Both the position numbers and the translations under genes were made by a program. Shown piece after piece: positions 51,353 through 60,011 of a stretch of 64,000 bases of DNA (position 1 is its first letter; every line of letters begins with the position of its first letter). The DNA is taken from assembly GCF_014646875.1 (NCBI RefSeq), contig NZ_BMOC01000016.1, positions 1-64,000 on the forward strand. Direction: 5' to 3'. This stretch comes from Halobellus salinus. GTDB lineage: Archaea; Halobacteriota; Halobacteria; Halobacteriales; Haloferacaceae. The notes under the pieces were generated by a model, which had not been told where the DNA came from, did not search any database, and was given only the letters and a program-made list of their open reading frames with translations.

Positions 51353-51816
51353 TGCAGGCGATCGTCCAACTCCGCGGCGAAGTGAATATGAGTGGGGACG
51401 TCCACGACACGCTCAAGATGCTCAACGTCCACCGTGTGAACCACTGTGCGTTCGTGCCCGAGACGGACACCTACCGCGGGATGATCACGAAGGTGAACGA
51501 ATACGTCGCTCACGGCGAGCCGAGCGTCGACGTCGTGGAGACGGTGCTCTCGACGCGTTCCGAGCCCGCGGAAGGCGACGCCGAAGTCGACGGGGCGTGG
51601 GTGGCTGAACACACCGACTACGACGGCTTCGGCGCGCTCGCCGAAGCGTTAGTCAGCGAGGAGACCACCCTGCGGGAACAGGGGCTCTCGCCGGCGCTGC
51701 GGCTCCACCCGCCGCGCGGCGGCCACCGCGGCCAGAAGCATCCGACCACCGAGGGCGGACAGCTCGGGAAGCACGCAACCGAGGACATCGACGAACTCCT
51801 GGAGGCCATGCGATGA
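51352..51816 (+). CDS. rpl30: 50S ribosomal protein L30 (uL30)
   Basis: A 154-aa protein of the archaeal long form. [60 protein letters not shown] and RLHPPRGGHRGQKHPTTEGG identify it. It overlaps rpl15 by 4 nt. Confidence 0.97.
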   Translation: MQAIVQLRGEVNMSGDVHDTLKMLNVHRVNHCAFVPETDTYRGMITKVNEYVAHGEPSVDVVETVLSTRSEPAEGDAEVDGAWVAEHTDYDGFGALAEALVSEETTLREQGLSPALRLHPPRGGHRGQKHPTTEGGQLGKHATEDIDELLEAMR

Positions 51817-52310
51817 CGTCGAAGAAACGGCGCCAGCGCGGCTCCCGGACCCACGGCGGCGGCACGCACAAGAACCGCCGCGGTGCCGGACATCGCGGCG
51901 GCCGCGGCCGTGCGGGACGGGACAAACACGAGTTCCACAACTACGAGCCGATCGGGAAACACGGGTTCAAGCGTCCGGACGATTCGGTTCGGACGGTCGC
52001 GGAGGTCAACGTCCGACAGCTCGACGAGGACGCGGCGTTGCTTGTGGCAGACGGCCTCGCGGAGGCCGACGGCGACACCTACCACATCGACGCCCGCGAC
52101 GTTGCCGAGGACGCCGCCGAGGCCGACCTGGTGAAGGTGCTCGGCGGCGGACAGGTTCGACAGGAACTGCACGTCGTGGCGGACGCGTTCACCGGGAGCG
52201 CGGTCGAACTGATCGAGAACGCCGGCGGGAGTGTCGATCTCACCGACCGCGGCGAGGAGCTCCTCGCCGAGGCCGAACCCGACGACGAAGACGACGATAC
52301 AGAGGAGTAA
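51813..52310 (+). CDS. rpl15: 50S ribosomal protein L15 (uL15)
   Basis: A 165-aa protein with a basic, Gly/Arg/His-rich N-terminus (KKRRQRGSRTHGGGTHKNRR, GAGHRGGRGRAGRDKHEFHN) and a globular C-terminal part (AEADLVKVLGGGQVRQELHV, AVELIENAGGSVDLTDRGEE). It ends in an acidic tail. secY follows after 3 nt. Confidence 0.97.
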   Translation: MTSKKRRQRGSRTHGGGTHKNRRGAGHRGGRGRAGRDKHEFHNYEPIGKHGFKRPDDSVRTVAEVNVRQLDEDAALLVADGLAEADGDTYHIDARDVAEDAAEADLVKVLGGGQVRQELHVVADAFTGSAVELIENAGGSVDLTDRGEELLAEAEPDDEDDDTEE

Positions 52311-52313
52311 CCT

Positions 52314-53783
52314 ATGGGATGGAAGGAGGCCGCCGAACCGGTGCTAACGCGGATGCCCTCGGTCGCTCGTCCGGAGGGACACGTCCCCTTCAAGCGGAAG
52401 ATCGGGTGGACCGCGGGCATCCTGGTGCTGTATTTCTTCCTGACGAACGTGGTGCTGTTCGGACTGCAGACCGGCGGTACGGGCGGTGACTTCTACGGGC
52501 AGTTCCGGAGCATTCTCGCCGGTTCTCAGGGGTCGATCCTCCAGTTGGGGATCGGCCCGATCGTCACCGCGAGCATCGTGCTCCAGCTGCTCGGCGGCGC
52601 CGACCTGCTGGGACTCGACACCGACGACCCGCGTGATCAAGTGCTCTACCAGGGGCTTCAGAAGCTGCTGGTGGTCGTGATGATCTGTCTGACCGGGTTG
52701 CCGATGGTGTTCGGCGGGAACTTCCTGCCGCCCAGCCAGGCGCTCGGGCAGTCGCTGGGTATCGGGACTGGCGGCGTGCGCGCGCTGCTTTTCGCCCAGA
52801 TCGCCGTCGGCGGTATCCTCATCCTCTTCATGGACGAGATCGTGAGCAAGTGGGGCGTCGGGTCCGGCGTCGGGCTGTTCATCATCGCCGGCGTCAGCCA
52901 GCAGCTCGTCGCCGGGTTGTTCAGCTGGGAGTCGCTTGGCGGCCAGAGCGGCTTCTTTCCGACGTGGATCGGGATCCTCACCGGCGCCGTCGACATCGGG
53001 TCGCCGCTGACGCCGGGTGGGCTCTCGGATCTGTTCCTCGGCCAGGGCCAGATCCTGGCGTTGATCACGACGGTCCTGATCTTCAGTATCGTTGTCTACG
53101 CCGAGAGCGTCCGGGTCGAGATCCCGCTGTCGCACGCGAACGTCAAGGGCGCCCGTGGACGGTTCCCGGTGAAGCTGATCTACGCGTCCGTCCTGCCCAT
53201 GATCCTCGTCCGCGCGCTCCAGGCCAACCTCCAGTTCCTGGGGCAGATCCTGAACAACTGGTGGGCGGCGATGCCCGGGTGGGTCGGCCAGTACAGCCAG
53301 GGACAGATCACTGGCGGACTGTTCTGGTATCTCGCGCCCATCCAGTCGAGACAGGACTGGATGTGGTTCCTGGGGTTCACCTCCCAGGACCCGGCGGCGA
53401 TCGCGTTTCGGGTCGCTATCGACCTGACGTTCATGATCATCGGCGGTGCGGTCTTCGCGATCTTCTGGGTTGAGACCACGGGGATGGGCCCCGAAGCGAC
53501 CGCCCGGCAGATCCAAAGCTCCGGGATGCAGATCCCCGGATTCCGCCGCAACCCGCAGGTCATAGAGAAGGTGATGGAGCGGTACATCCCGCAGGTGACT
53601 GTCATCGGCGGCGCCTTGGTTGGCCTGCTCGCGGTGCTTGCGAACATGCTCGGCACCATCGGCGGTGTCTCGGGAACCGGGCTGCTGCTGACGGTCTCGA
53701 TCACGTACAAACTGTACGAGGAGATCGCCGAAGAGCAGTTGATGGAGATGCATCCGATGATGCGCGAGATGTTCAACAACTAA
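52314..53783 (+). CDS. secY: Preprotein translocase subunit SecY
   Basis: A 489-aa channel subunit of the Sec translocon. Ten hydrophobic segments can be traced. The N-terminus ends in PSVARPEGHVPFKRKIGWTA. Later blocks include LQLLGGADLLGLDTDDPRDQ, YAESVRVEIPLSHANVKGAR (the cytosolic loop that contacts the ribosome and SRP receptor) and IPGFRRNPQVIEKVMERYIP with the loop before TM9. It is the last gene of the ribosomal operon here. The adk gene, often found next in archaea, is not present. Confidence 0.97.
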   Translation: MGWKEAAEPVLTRMPSVARPEGHVPFKRKIGWTAGILVLYFFLTNVVLFGLQTGGTGGDFYGQFRSILAGSQGSILQLGIGPIVTASIVLQLLGGADLLGLDTDDPRDQVLYQGLQKLLVVVMICLTGLPMVFGGNFLPPSQALGQSLGIGTGGVRALLFAQIAVGGILILFMDEIVSKWGVGSGVGLFIIAGVSQQLVAGLFSWESLGGQSGFFPTWIGILTGAVDIGSPLTPGGLSDLFLGQGQILALITTVLIFSIVVYAESVRVEIPLSHANVKGARGRFPVKLIYASVLPMILVRALQANLQFLGQILNNWWAAMPGWVGQYSQGQITGGLFWYLAPIQSRQDWMWFLGFTSQDPAAIAFRVAIDLTFMIIGGAVFAIFWVETTGMGPEATARQIQSSGMQIPGFRRNPQVIEKVMERYIPQVTVIGGALVGLLAVLANMLGTIGGVSGTGLLLTVSITYKLYEEIAEEQLMEMHPMMREMFNN

Positions 53784-53846
53784 CTCCATCTCGGCCCCCG
53801 AACCGCGGCGCTTTTGCCCGCGGATCCGGTAGCATACACCGACGGA

Positions 53847-55100
53847 ATGGCCCGGTATCACATCGAGACGTACGGGTGTGCCTCGAACCGCGGCGAGAGC
53901 CAGCAGATCGAGACCGCGCTCCGCGACGCCGGTCACTACCCCGTGGACGGCCCCGGAGCCGCCGACGTCGCGATCATGAACTCCTGCACGGTCGTCGAGA
54001 AGACAGAGCGGAACATGCTCCGCCGGGCCAAAGAACTCGAGTCCGAGACCGCGGACCTGATCGTCACCGGGTGTATGGCGCTCGCACAGGCCGAGGAGTT
54101 CCGCGAGGAGGGCGTCGACGCACAGATCCTCCACTGGGACGATGTGCCCGCCGCGGTCACCAACGGCGAGTGCCCGACACCCGGCCCCGGCACCGAACCC
54201 GTTCTCGACGGCGTGGTCGGTATCCTGCCGATCGCCCGGGGGTGTCTCTCGAACTGCTCGTACTGCATCACCAAGTTCGCGACCGGTCGCGTCGACTCCC
54301 CGCCGGTCGAAGAGAACCTCGAGAAGGCCCGGGCGTTGGTCCACGCCGGCGCGAAGGAACTCCGGATCACCGGGCAGGACACCGGCGTCTACGGGTGGGA
54401 CGAGGGCGAACGAAAGCTGCCGGAGCTGCTGGATCGGATCTGCGCCGAGATCGGCGGCGACTTCCGGGTCCGGTTGGGGATGGCCAACCCCGGCGGCGTC
54501 CACGGGATCCGCGACGAACTCGCCGACGTGTTCGCCCGCCACGACGAGCTCTACAACTTCATCCACCTGCCGGTTCAGTCGGGATCGGACACGGTCCTCG
54601 AGGACATGCGCCGCCAACACCGCGTCGACAAGTTCGTCGAGATCGTGGAGACGTTCGACGATCGGCTGGACCACTGGACGCTGTCGACCGACTTCATCGT
54701 GGGGTTTCCGACCGAGACGCCCGACGACCACGCACAGAGCATGGCGTTGTTCCGCGAGGTGAGGCCCGAAAAAGCGAACGTCACCCGGTTCTCGAAGCGT
54801 CCCGGGACCGACGCCGCCGACATGAAGGGGCTGGGTGGGCAGGTCAAAAAGGACCGCTCGAAGGAGATGTCGGCGCTGCAGCGGGAAGTCACCGCCGAGG
54901 CCTACGAGTCGATGATCGGCGACACCGCGGAGGTGATCGCGGTCCGGGAGGGCACCGGCGACTCGATGAAGTGCCGCGACAGCGCCTACCGCCAGATCAT
55001 CGTGCGCGACGCCCACAGCCGGGGAATCGAACCCGGCGACACGCTCGCAGTCGAGGTCACGAGCCACCAGACCGTCTACGCGTTCGGCGACCCGGTGTGA
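53847..55100 (+). CDS. tRNA t6A methylthiotransferase (e-MtaB, radical SAM)
   Basis: A 417-aa protein that converts t6A37 to ms2t6A in ANN-decoding tRNAs. I chose the ATG at 53847 (ARYHIETYGCASNRGESQQI). The N-terminal MTTase domain has Cys in YGCASN, NSCTVVEKTE and TGCMALAQ, ligands of the second Fe-S cluster. The radical-SAM cluster is RGCLSNCSYCITKFATGR (CxxxCxxC). The body has ELRITGQDTGVYGWDEGE and HLPVQSGSDTVLEDMRRQH. A TRAM domain ends the protein. It complements the Sua5 gene at 17682 functionally. Confidence 0.93.
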   Translation: MARYHIETYGCASNRGESQQIETALRDAGHYPVDGPGAADVAIMNSCTVVEKTERNMLRRAKELESETADLIVTGCMALAQAEEFREEGVDAQILHWDDVPAAVTNGECPTPGPGTEPVLDGVVGILPIARGCLSNCSYCITKFATGRVDSPPVEENLEKARALVHAGAKELRITGQDTGVYGWDEGERKLPELLDRICAEIGGDFRVRLGMANPGGVHGIRDELADVFARHDELYNFIHLPVQSGSDTVLEDMRRQHRVDKFVEIVETFDDRLDHWTLSTDFIVGFPTETPDDHAQSMALFREVRPEKANVTRFSKRPGTDAADMKGLGGQVKKDRSKEMSALQREVTAEAYESMIGDTAEVIAVREGTGDSMKCRDSAYRQIIVRDAHSRGIEPGDTLAVEVTSHQTVYAFGDPV

Positions 55101-55226
55101 CCGGCCGCCGGACGCCGCAGTCGCGGTGAACAAAGGTTATATGCGTCTCACGGGTACGTGCGGGACACCGGTACAAGGTGATCCCGTATTCTTCGCATCG
55201 AGTTCCAGACCGCCCCATCCGGCGTC

Positions 55227-55907
55227 GTGAGCCAGCTCACGGACCGGGCGCCGGACGTTCGGCAGATCGAGTTCGAGAACGCCTTCTACGCCGACGAGGG
55301 GAGCTGGATCGAATCGCTGCTCGTCACGTCGGGACCGTCGTTCGACCCGGCAGCGGTCACCGACGACCTGTCGCGGGTCGAACTGTTCCACCACGAGCGG
55401 GTGACGGTCGGACCCGCTGATCGGCCGACCCACCGGATGACGGTCGTCGCGCACGAGCCGTACCCGTTTCTGCTCGGGGAGATCCTCCGAGGAAACGCGA
55501 TCCCGAACCGACTGGGGCTACAGACCGGGCGTTTCGACAGCGTCGTCACCGTCAAGCAGTGGGACGCGTTCCGGGCGCTCGCCGACAGGATTCAAAACCG
55601 GTTCGGTCGGTTCGAGCTCCTGAGCGTGAATCAGGTGGAAACCACGGGTGAAGCGCTCGGGAGCGGACAGCTCGGCCGGGTGCTTCGGAACGAACTTTCA
55701 CCCGACCAACTCACCGTGCTCCGGACCGCCCACCGGATGGGCTACTTCGAGGTACCACGGGCGGCCTCGGCGGACGACATCGCCGCGGAACTCGACATCG
55801 CCCAGTCCACACTCAGCGAACGCCTGCGGCTCGCGGAACACCAGCTGTTCGACCTCGTGTTTTCGGGGAGCGACGGGGGGGCCGCGACCGACGACACCGA
55901 AGAGTGA
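55227..55907 (+). CDS. Bat-type HTH-10 transcriptional regulator
   Basis: A 226-aa protein beginning at a GTG. Residues 1-155 form a domain like the bacterio-opsin activator region (DVRQIEFENAFYADEGSWIE, VELFHHERVTVGPADRPTHR). Residues 160-215 are the HTH_10 domain: LSPDQLTVLRTAHRMGYFEV, ASADDIAAELDIAQSTLSER, LRLAEHQLFDLVF. It lies 204 bp upstream of the peptide transporter operon on the same strand and may regulate it; that link is inferred from position only. Confidence 0.82.
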   Translation: MSQLTDRAPDVRQIEFENAFYADEGSWIESLLVTSGPSFDPAAVTDDLSRVELFHHERVTVGPADRPTHRMTVVAHEPYPFLLGEILRGNAIPNRLGLQTGRFDSVVTVKQWDAFRALADRIQNRFGRFELLSVNQVETTGEALGSGQLGRVLRNELSPDQLTVLRTAHRMGYFEVPRAASADDIAAELDIAQSTLSERLRLAEHQLFDLVFSGSDGGAATDDTEE

Positions 55908-56111
55908 CCGGCCGCACGCTTCCGGGTCGGCCCGCTCGCCGCGAAACGGATAACAGCCGTACTGATCGGATTTTGCAACCGAAAACAGCTAGTTCGGGCC
56001 GGTCCCGTCGACGCAGGGCGTGTCGATTCCGGAGTCCCTAATAAAGGATGATGTGTATTGAGGGGAATCGGCGACACGTTCAAACCAATCCCTGAATATT
56101 GATTGGGTGGA

Positions 56112-58079
56112 ATGTCGCAAGACAAGCGCTTCGAAATCGAGACAGGGACCTCATCGCGGCGCCGGTTCATCCAGATCGCGGGGGCAACGGGCCTCGCGGG
56201 GATGGCGGGGTGTGGTGGTAGCGGTGGCAGCGATGGTGGCAGCACCGACGCCGACTCGGGTGGCGACTCCGGCGGGGACAGTGGTGGCGACTCCGGCGGG
56301 GACGCCGAGTCTATCGAGACCCGCTTCTGGGAGGAGTGGCCGGTCGAGACGAAAGGGTCCGAGGTTAACAGCGAGGCGATCCAGTTCGAGTATACGGCGG
56401 TCGAGGGCGAATCCGTCCCCGAGGTGGACACCCACTTCGCGCAGGCGGAGACTCCGTGGATGCGGGAGTTCGCGCTCTTGGTTCAGCAGTCGCTGAACGA
56501 CCTCGGTGTTCCGGTCAACCTCGTCAACGTTCAGCCCAGCACCCGGTACGGGGAGTTCTGGCGGGCCGACATCGGCCACCCGATGCCGGTCACGATGAAC
56601 CTCCACGGCCCGGACCCCCAACGCGGACTCGACCCCAACCCGTTCCTGATGCGCGCGCACCCGGAGACCGGTGGGAACTACTACAACTACAAGAACGACG
56701 AGGTCACCGAACTCCTCGACGAGCAGTCACAGACGATCGGTGACCCGGAGGCCCGCGCGGAGATCTGTGCGGAGGTCGCACAGCTGCTCAACGAGGACGC
56801 CTACCTCATCGCGGCCAACTTCCCCGAGGTCATCACGGTGGCAGACATCGACAACTGGGAGGGGTACGTTCCCACGCCCGGCAACGGGACGACCCGTGAC
56901 TCGTTCATCTGGACGCAGGTCAACCTCCAGCCGCAGGGTGACTCCACCACTTGGGTGAAGGGTGTCACCGCCGGTATGCAGGGCACCAACCTGCCGTTCT
57001 CAAGCGGCGGCCTGGAGGAGAAGCGCCTCCTCAACGTGTATGACGGGCTGTTCGACGCGTCGCCACAGTTGGAGATCGTGCCCGCGCTGGCGACTAACGC
57101 GGACGTCGTCGACGACACGACCATCGAGATGGACCTGCGCGAGGGTGTCGAGTGGCACGACGGCGAGTCGTTCGGTCCGCAGGACGTCAAGTTCAGCGTC
57201 GAGTACTACCAGGAGAACAACGCGCCGCAGCAGGCCGCGTTCGTCCGGCCGATCGATAGCGTCGAGGTGTTGTCGGAGAGCGGCGGCGGCCGCGTCCGGT
57301 TCACCCTCACCGAACCCGACGCCGCGTTCCTCACACAGCGCGTGGTCCGGAGTGCAATCATCCCGGAACACCGGTGGTCCGACGTCGACAGCCCCGGCGA
57401 GTACAACCCCGACAATCCGGTCGGAACCGGACCGTTCGCGTTCGAGAACTGGGAACAGGGGTCGGAGCTCCGCCTGACGAAACACGAGAACAACTGGATG
57501 TGGGACGACGACATCCGTCGCGAACTCGTCGGCGAGGAGTATTTCGTCCCCGGCGACGGTATCGACGAGATGGTGCACGCGAACGTGGGGAACGTCTCCA
57601 CGCTCATCGGCGCCATGCAGTCCGGCGACATCGACGCCATCGGGACGACCGTCTCGAACGCCCAGGCCGACCGCGCGGCAAACGCAAGCGGCGTCGAAAA
57701 GCAGACCTCACGGAACTACGTCCCCACGGACGTTCACCTCAGCCACCTGGTTCCGCTATTCCGTGACAAGACGTTCCGCGTCGCCCTGAGCCACGCCTTC
57801 GACAAGGAGGGGTTCGTGGAGAACACCCTCGGGGGCCGCGGCGAGGCGATCGAGGGACAGAACCTGCTCACGCCGCTTCTGACGCCGTACCACGCCGAAA
57901 CCGAACCCTACGAGTACAACCCCGAGATGGCCCAGGAGATGCTCCAGCAGGCCGGGTACACCTACGACGGCGACGACAACCTCGTGTGGCCCGAGGGCGA
58001 CGCGTGGGACGCCTTCGCCGAACGGGTCGAAAACGGCCACGCGAGCCGCGAGGACCTAGATCAGTCCGACTTCTCCTAA
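56112..58079 (+). CDS. Peptide ABC transporter substrate-binding lipoprotein, apparently circularly permuted
   Basis: A 655-aa family-5 binding protein. The ATG at 56112 gives a Tat signal (SSRRRFIQIAGATGLAGMAG) with lipobox Cys34, then a Gly/Asp/Ser linker to about 64. Residues about 113-258 (WMREFALLVQQSLNDLGVPV, NYKNDEVTELLDEQSQTIGD, LLNEDAYLIAANFPEVI) match what is normally the C-terminal segment of DppA/OppA. Residues about 300-635 match the N-terminal and middle parts (RLLNVYDGLFDASPQLEIVP, DLREGVEWHDGESFGPQDVK, NPVGTGPFAFENWEQGSEL, DKTFRVALSHAFDKEGFVEN, NPEMAQEMLQQAGYTYDGDD). After them the protein ends, without the usual C-terminal segment. It is the first gene of the transporter operon. 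Confidence 0.88.
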   Translation: MSQDKRFEIETGTSSRRRFIQIAGATGLAGMAGCGGSGGSDGGSTDADSGGDSGGDSGGDSGGDAESIETRFWEEWPVETKGSEVNSEAIQFEYTAVEGESVPEVDTHFAQAETPWMREFALLVQQSLNDLGVPVNLVNVQPSTRYGEFWRADIGHPMPVTMNLHGPDPQRGLDPNPFLMRAHPETGGNYYNYKNDEVTELLDEQSQTIGDPEARAEICAEVAQLLNEDAYLIAANFPEVITVADIDNWEGYVPTPGNGTTRDSFIWTQVNLQPQGDSTTWVKGVTAGMQGTNLPFSSGGLEEKRLLNVYDGLFDASPQLEIVPALATNADVVDDTTIEMDLREGVEWHDGESFGPQDVKFSVEYYQENNAPQQAAFVRPIDSVEVLSESGGGRVRFTLTEPDAAFLTQRVVRSAIIPEHRWSDVDSPGEYNPDNPVGTGPFAFENWEQGSELRLTKHENNWMWDDDIRRELVGEEYFVPGDGIDEMVHANVGNVSTLIGAMQSGDIDAIGTTVSNAQADRAANASGVEKQTSRNYVPTDVHLSHLVPLFRDKTFRVALSHAFDKEGFVENTLGGRGEAIEGQNLLTPLLTPYHAETEPYEYNPEMAQEMLQQAGYTYDGDDNLVWPEGDAWDAFAERVENGHASREDLDQSDFS

Positions 58080-58104
58080 ACGGGTCACGGGAACCGATTC
58101 ACCA

Positions 58105-59088
58105 ATGAGTTTTCGACGCTTTTTGCTCAAACGAACCCTGATTGCGGCGTTGCTGACGCTGATCGCCGTCAGTGTCATCTTCGCCACCCTCCGGATGCTC
58201 CCCGCAGACCCGTTCAGCGGACTGGTCGCCTCGGGGTCGCTCACGCCGGACGAAGTGGATCAAATACGCGCGATGTACGGGCTGGACGAACCCATCTACG
58301 TCCAGTATGTCAAATACATCCAGAACCTCTTCACCTTCCAGTTCGGGATCTCGCTCACCCAGCAGCGCCCGGTCGGGGAGATCATCATCCCCGCGCTAGT
58401 CAACACGATGGTGCTGCTGCTGCCGGCGCTTGTCGCCACCGCGATCGTGAGTTCGCTGGCCGGAATGTACGCCGGCTGGAACCGCGGGTCGTGGTTCGAG
58501 CAGTCCAGCATCGTGGTCACCACGGTCTTTCGTGCGACCCCGATCTTCGTGACCGGGATCCTCTTTCTCATCATCTTCTCGTATGGGTTGGGGTGGCTCC
58601 CAGCCTTCGGGATGCGCAGTCCGTTGGCCAACCCGGACGGCTACCTCGAGACGTACCTCTCGGTGGACTTCCTCAAACACTACCTCCTCCCGTTCGCCGC
58701 AACGGTGCTGTTCTACAGCGGCGACTTCCTGATGCTTGCGCGCAACTCGGTCGTCGAGCGGATGGGGTCGGAGTTCCTGATGCTCCACCGCGCGAAGGGG
58801 CTCTCCGAGATGGAGCAACTCGGCCGCGCCGGCCGGAACTCGCTTCTGCCGCTTGTCACCTACTTCGCGCTCCGGACCGGGATGCTGTTCCAGGGCGTCA
58901 TCACCCTAGAGGTCGTCTTCGCGTGGCCCGGAATCGGCCGCGCGCTGGTCCAGGCCATCCTCAACCAGGACTACCCAACCGTGCAGGCAGCCGTGTTCAT
59001 CATGGCACTCGCAGTAATCATCATGAACCTCACCGCCGACGTAGCGTACGCGAAACTCGACCCGACCGTGGAGGCAGGTGACGTCTGA
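58105..59088 (+). CDS. Peptide ABC transporter permease (DppB/OppB type)
   Basis: A 327-aa membrane protein with six hydrophobic segments. The N-terminus FLLKRTLIAALLTLIAVSVI and the following DEVDQIRAMYGLDEPIYVQY are typical of the OppB class. The coupling loop is MLHRAKGLSEMEQLGRAGRN (EAA-like with G at the centre). The block LEVVFAWPGIGRALVQAILN is diagnostic. It starts 25 nt after the binding-protein stop and overlaps the next permease by 1 nt. Confidence 0.93.
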   Translation: MSFRRFLLKRTLIAALLTLIAVSVIFATLRMLPADPFSGLVASGSLTPDEVDQIRAMYGLDEPIYVQYVKYIQNLFTFQFGISLTQQRPVGEIIIPALVNTMVLLLPALVATAIVSSLAGMYAGWNRGSWFEQSSIVVTTVFRATPIFVTGILFLIIFSYGLGWLPAFGMRSPLANPDGYLETYLSVDFLKHYLLPFAATVLFYSGDFLMLARNSVVERMGSEFLMLHRAKGLSEMEQLGRAGRNSLLPLVTYFALRTGMLFQGVITLEVVFAWPGIGRALVQAILNQDYPTVQAAVFIMALAVIIMNLTADVAYAKLDPTVEAGDV

Positions 59089-60011
59089 TGTCCTCGGGGT
59101 ACTTTTTGGATCCGGAGACCGTGATCGAGCGGCTCCGGTCGCAGGGCGGACGGGCGTGGCGGACGCTCCGGTTCGTTCTCCGGGACAACTCGGCGAAACT
59201 CGGGTTCGTTATTATCGTCACGTTCGGATTTATGGGGATCTTCGGGCCGATGCTGGCGCCGTACCACCCGATCGAGGACACGCTCCAGCAGGGCGGGTCG
59301 ATGATGCGGCTCCAGCCGCCGGGCGGGAAGGCGGTCCTGGGAACGACGTCGTTCGGGAAAGACATCCTCAGCCAGTTCCTCGCCGGTGCGCGGCCGACGC
59401 TGATCGTCGGCCTCTTCGGCGGGGTCGGCACCGGCGTGGTTGGGTTCCTCGTCGGCCTCACGAGCGGGTACTTCGGCGGCCGCGTCGACGAGTTCCTCAT
59501 GCGATTGACGGATCTGACGTTCGCGCTGCCGTTCCTGCCGATGGCGCTCGTGATCCTCTCGTTCGTGACGCCGAGCATCTGGATCATCACCGCCGTCCTC
59601 GTGACGTTCCTCTGGAAGATGCCCGCCCGGGTCATCCGGTCGGAAGTGATGACTGTCAAGGAACGGACGTTCGTGAAGTCCGCACGCGCACGCGGCGCGG
59701 GCCACCTCCGGACAATGTTCCTCCACGTCGCGCCGAACGTGCTCGGGATCGGCTTTCTCTACACCGCCTACGCCGTCGGCTGGTCGATCGTGGCCGGGGC
59801 GTCGTTGGCGTTTCTCGGGTTCGGCGACCCGACCACGACCTCCTGGGGCCGCATGCTCGAGCAGGTCTTCCGGTCGGGCGCCATCCGGGTGGCGTGGTGG
59901 TGGGTGCTCCCGCCGGCGATCGGCATCGGCGCGGTCACCACGGGCGTCTTCCTGGTCGGGCGGGCGTTCGAGGAGATAGTCAACCCCGACCTCCAAACGG
60001 AACAAGAATGA
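59088..60011 (+). CDS. Peptide ABC transporter permease (DppC/OppC type)
   Basis: A 307-aa membrane protein. FVLRDNSAKLGFVIIVTFGF with MLAPYHPIEDTLQ begins the OppC pattern. GTTSFGKDILSQFLAGARPT is the diagnostic loop after TM1. The coupling loop is FVKSARARGAGHLRTMFLHV, and FLGFGDPTTTSWGRMLEQ follows near the end. The stop overlaps the ATPase start by 4 nt (ATGA). Confidence 0.93.
   Translation: MSSGYFLDPETVIERLRSQGGRAWRTLRFVLRDNSAKLGFVIIVTFGFMGIFGPMLAPYHPIEDTLQQGGSMMRLQPPGGKAVLGTTSFGKDILSQFLAGARPTLIVGLFGGVGTGVVGFLVGLTSGYFGGRVDEFLMRLTDLTFALPFLPMALVILSFVTPSIWIITAVLVTFLWKMPARVIRSEVMTVKERTFVKSARARGAGHLRTMFLHVAPNVLGIGFLYTAYAVGWSIVAGASLAFLGFGDPTTTSWGRMLEQVFRSGAIRVAWWWVLPPAIGIGAVTTGVFLVGRAFEEIVNPDLQTEQE

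Noticed and set aside
52344-55133. A 929-codon minus-strand frame covering secY and e-MtaB
   Set aside because: It spans two well-supported plus-strand genes and their gap, shows no protein family and has a biased His/Arg/Asp composition typical of shadows.
59078-60007. In-frame N-terminal extension of the fused ATPase through the DppC permease gene
   Set aside because: It overlaps the permease in another frame and is Arg/Pro-rich. The ABC domain starts a few residues after the ATG at 60008.
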